Shown: one piece after another, positions 61,102-64,000 of the stretch | How the letters are laid out: each line of letters begins with the position of its first letter | Position numbering within the stretch: the first letter of the stretch is position 1 | From: Amia ocellicauda | Taxonomy: Eukaryota; Chordata; Actinopteri; Amiiformes; Amiidae | NCBI RefSeq assembly: GCF_036373705.1 | Contig: NC_089856.1 | Coordinates: 7,574,501-7,638,500 of the forward strand | Reading direction: 5' to 3' | DNA: 64,000 bases | Notes under the pieces: model-generated | What the model was told of the DNA's origin: nothing | What the model saw: only the letters and a program-made list of their open reading frames with translations | The model's database searches: none | Program-made: the position numbers and the translations under genes

Positions 61102-61303
61102 TATTGATTTTCACAAATTATTCTTAAGATTCACAAGTAAAACAGAGGTTGTGAAAGAATTCACGATTGGTCTTCTTCATGTGAGAGTTGATGTGAAAAT
61201 GCTAGCTGTTGTGGTTGGGTAGATGCAGCTCTTTTCATTCATGTCTGGTAACACGAGTCGAAAATCTAACTCGTATCAAATATCAAGATAACTTTACTGC
61301 GGT
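61102..61303 (-). repeat. Right arm of the inverted repeat
   Basis: Inverse of 59590-59791. Confidence 0.93.
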
Positions 61304-61380
61304 GAAGTACCGGTGGTGTTGACAGACCTAGAGAAGCGGTCTAAATGGCATCAACTGGTGTCTAAATTATTCTGAACATG

Positions 61381-61402
61381 GATAGATAGATAGATAGATA
61401 AT
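61381..61402. repeat. (GATA)n microsatellite
   Basis: A short GATA run just outside the right arm. Confidence 0.9.
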
Positions 61403-61920
61403 AACAGGGACATTGCATAATAAAAGTTGCAGAAATGTTAGTAGGCTACAGTTAACAGCTGCACTACAGTACTTCTTTTATAAGCAAGCACTCCTGCTGC
61501 TCTGCGCAGAAAGGACAAGTGTGTCCAAATAGCTGCTATTGTTTGTAAGAGCAGCACTTCTGTATAGCTTTTGCTTTTGTACATGTGACGTGTATACGTT
61601 TTTATTTATGATACTACACCTGATAAACGATTGGGTTCGAGGCAGTGTGTGACCTTTCAGCGGAGAATCGCCAGTGCTCAATAAGATTTACACACGTAAT
61701 ATATTCTGCACAAGGCAAACGAAAAGCTGGGTAAACTAATCCTTTGCAAGACTGAACAAGGGTAGGTTTGTGTTCCACTGAGTAACTTCTACAGTGATTA
61801 TCAAGCAGTCCACGTTGTGCTGATTCGGATTGCATAATGCATTCTGTATATTAGTTTCCCATTAATATGTAACTGTTCACATGTTACCATCACTGCGGTT
61901 AGCGGTTTGTATAACTTGAT

Positions 61921-61951
<31 letters not shown>

Positions 61952-64000
61952 TACACACACACAAATTTATGAAAATGCAGACCCCCAAGCCAGGTGGTTA
62001 AACAGATTACATACATATACACGTTAGTAAAACATCACATTGTTCTGTATAACCTGTCATTCATTTTGCATCCATGTTCTTTCTGTATTTATCAATTAAA
62101 ATTATATAAAAATAGTTATTACTTATTACAAGCCAGTAGACTTAATGCAATATGCTATATTTGTGAAGTACAATTTGTTGAGACTACTATTGTATTGAAA
62201 AAATACCCACAAATGCTTCTGCAAAGTATGCCAGAAGGAAACTTTGAAATGCATCTTATTTTGTAAGCATTTTTTCATTATAGTGGTTTGATAAAATGAC
62301 TCACTGTATGAATTTAAATAAAACATATTGCATAAAGTGTCATTTTCACAGATGCAAAAATCATACTAGCAAATTAAGGTTCCCCCCCGGCCCTTGGTTT
62401 AATCTATGTTGCATAACATGCAGATGCAGAAAGGGGACAATACATGTTACATCACTGAGACATGCATACAACTGAAAACAAATTATAAACAGCTTAATAC
62501 TAAATAATAATTTTAAAATATAAGAAGAAATTATAGAGAATAAACATTTTGATCTGAATTTGCAAAACAGATTTACAATCTGCAATGTCTCGTGATTGAC
62601 TGATTATTTTTTCACATTATAAGGACATTTTGAGGTTCAGTGGTTCCCCTTTGAAGTCAGTACAATGTGAGTGTTGCTTATCTTCTTACTAAAGTCTTTA
62701 AGACAAAACCCATCTTGTTAAGTCTGCCTGCCTTTGTGCAGGTCAATTTAGGCAAGTTACTTTGGGCAATGTAGCCAGTTTTTTGAGTTTTGGCAATCTC
62801 TTTTGATTGTGTACTGATGTGGTATTCAGTGGGTCTGACACTGGCAACTTCGTGTGGCTGCGGCTCAACCTGGCGACTGCTCATCTGACACACTGGGCAC
62901 CAGTCCAGTTTTTTGGCTCGTGTGTGAGTTAACTATCATGCTTCCATATCGTATGTTACACAAACTGGTCACTCAATGCAGTCCTGGTACCCTGAGCAGT
63001 GTATTGCAATAGGGTGTCTGTCATGACTTAAGTGAGGCCTTAAAGCTCTGTGAAAAATTAAGTATCCATCATGCACTACTGTTTCTTCACTACTTGACTC
63101 TGAGCAATTGCAAAAAACAAATGGGATCAGAAATTAACATTTTCCCAGGTAATTTACAAAAATGTTTTGCAATATTAATGATTGTTTTGAATCACAGTGC
63201 CTGATTTGAGAGAAAATATGATATGTAAAACAAATACAAATATGTACTATATAATAAAAACTTCCTAAAAACTCACCTCCAAACTGAGTCACCCATTATC
63301 TGTATACTTTTTCATGTTTTTCATAGTATGCACACATATGGAAATACTGCATAAACAAGTTTATTTCATATTGTTTTCTTAAATTTTTCCACCTTGTTTA
63401 TTTTCTGAAAAGCATAATACAATGGGCTTTTTGCAACTGTTTCTAACTGATTTTCCTCCTCATTGTACAGTTTCCTGAGGAGTCATATTCTACCATTTAT
63501 TAAAGTCAATGTTTGGTTTATTATCTCTACTCTTAAAGTAGTGTATTACTTTTGGTTCACCAACTGATAATATTCTATTATTAAAAAGAGTGTAACAGCT
63601 GAGCTTGTCTGTTATGGCATACGTGTGTCTTGCATCAGTTAGCATGTACAGCTGTGACTGTCGCTTATGATATTAGATTGGGTTTTACAAGCTAATATGT
63701 GCAGTTGGGCCTAGCCCTGGTGATATAAGTGTCTTCTGTTTTCTAGAAAACACAGCTGTGCACGTCTATTATGATATAAGAGTGTCTTCTATAAGTTTAT
63801 ATGTACAGTTGAACCTGTCTCAAAAGTCTTCTTTGGGGTAATTGTACAGCTGTGCCTGTCTATTACAGTAAGTGTTTTCTAACACAGTGAAGCTAAGAAT
63901 CACTGTCACTTTCAAATCTAGCAGGTGCCACAATAGCGAACACAAGGAACAGTGATCACAATTCATGCAGAGACCAGCATGTCTGATTGCAAGCATTTAG
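61403..64000. other. Rest of gdf11 intron 1, no exon recognised
   Basis: AT-rich sequence. No frame resembles the expected second gdf11 exon (LAP continuation). From 63590 to 63860, the words TGTACAGYTGTGCCTGTC and variants recur about four times at 60-120 bp spacing, suggesting a degenerate tandem repeat. Confidence 0.5.
61921..61964. repeat. (CA)n microsatellite
   Basis: An ACACAC run with small interruptions (GCAT). Confidence 0.9.

Larger units (their letters stand above)
59590..61303. mobile_element. Long inverted-repeat element, 202-bp arms, in gdf11 intron 1
   Basis: Arms at 59590-59791 and 61102-61303 are inverted copies with three mismatches by eye (about 98.5% identical). The ends read ACCGCAGTAAAGTTATCTTG. 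The 1.31-kb loop holds diverged partial copies of the same arm (59816-59890; 60661-60740; 60790-60860; 60950-61010) and an (ATAG)n microsatellite. No transposase frame is seen and I find no clear target duplication. It is probably a foldback-type non-autonomous DNA transposon. Confidence 0.85.

Noticed and set aside
1..64000. CRISPR arrays, bacterial operons, prophage
   Set aside because: Split genes, polyadenylation signals and vertebrate transposons show nuclear animal DNA. No spaced direct-repeat array was seen.

Overview
This window reads as nuclear DNA of a ray-finned fish. It is AT-rich, has two split vertebrate genes, many microsatellites, and a mix of transposons typical of fish: CR1-type, L2-type and Tx1-type LINEs, Ty3/gypsy, DIRS, Tc1/mariner and hAT. 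Several CR1 copies with an 8-bp terminal repeat may point to an early-branching (non-teleost or basal teleost) lineage, but that is inference.

Layout. 1-12.7 kb is a retrotransposon graveyard: a CR1-type LINE on +, a hAT fragment, a rearranged gypsy pol, and a second CR1 copy on - that was split by a Tx1-like LINE, with a 14-bp target duplication still visible. 13.5-18.5 kb holds a nine-exon gene I could not match to a named family. It encodes about 210 aa: a short N-terminal domain, coiled-coil exons, one membrane helix and an acidic tail. 18.6-22.5 kb holds Tc1/mariner fragments, an unclassified Pro/Glu-rich ORF and a long (AT)n tract. 29.5-45.25 kb is ccnt1 (cyclin T1) on -, nine coding exons giving 678 aa, with a CpG-rich CRE/ETS promoter near 45.3 kb and a solo LTR in intron 3. 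45.7-50.4 kb holds a nearly intact Tc1-like transposon with DD36E spacing, an internally deleted mariner-like element and a DIRS tyrosine-recombinase remnant. 52.6-56.3 kb holds an L2-like LINE on - and a CR1 tail. 57.8-58.7 kb holds the promoter and first coding exon of gdf11 on +; its remaining exons lie beyond the window.

How the genes relate. ccnt1 and gdf11 are divergent neighbours about 13 kb apart. CCNT1 and GDF11 are both on human 12q13, which supports the two identifications. Cyclin T1 is the regulatory subunit of P-TEFb (with CDK9). GDF11 is a secreted TGF-beta-family ligand. No functional link between them is implied.

The most novel items are the uncharacterised membrane/coiled-coil gene, built entirely from phase-1 exons, and a near-perfect 202-bp inverted repeat with a 1.3-kb loop in gdf11 intron 1.
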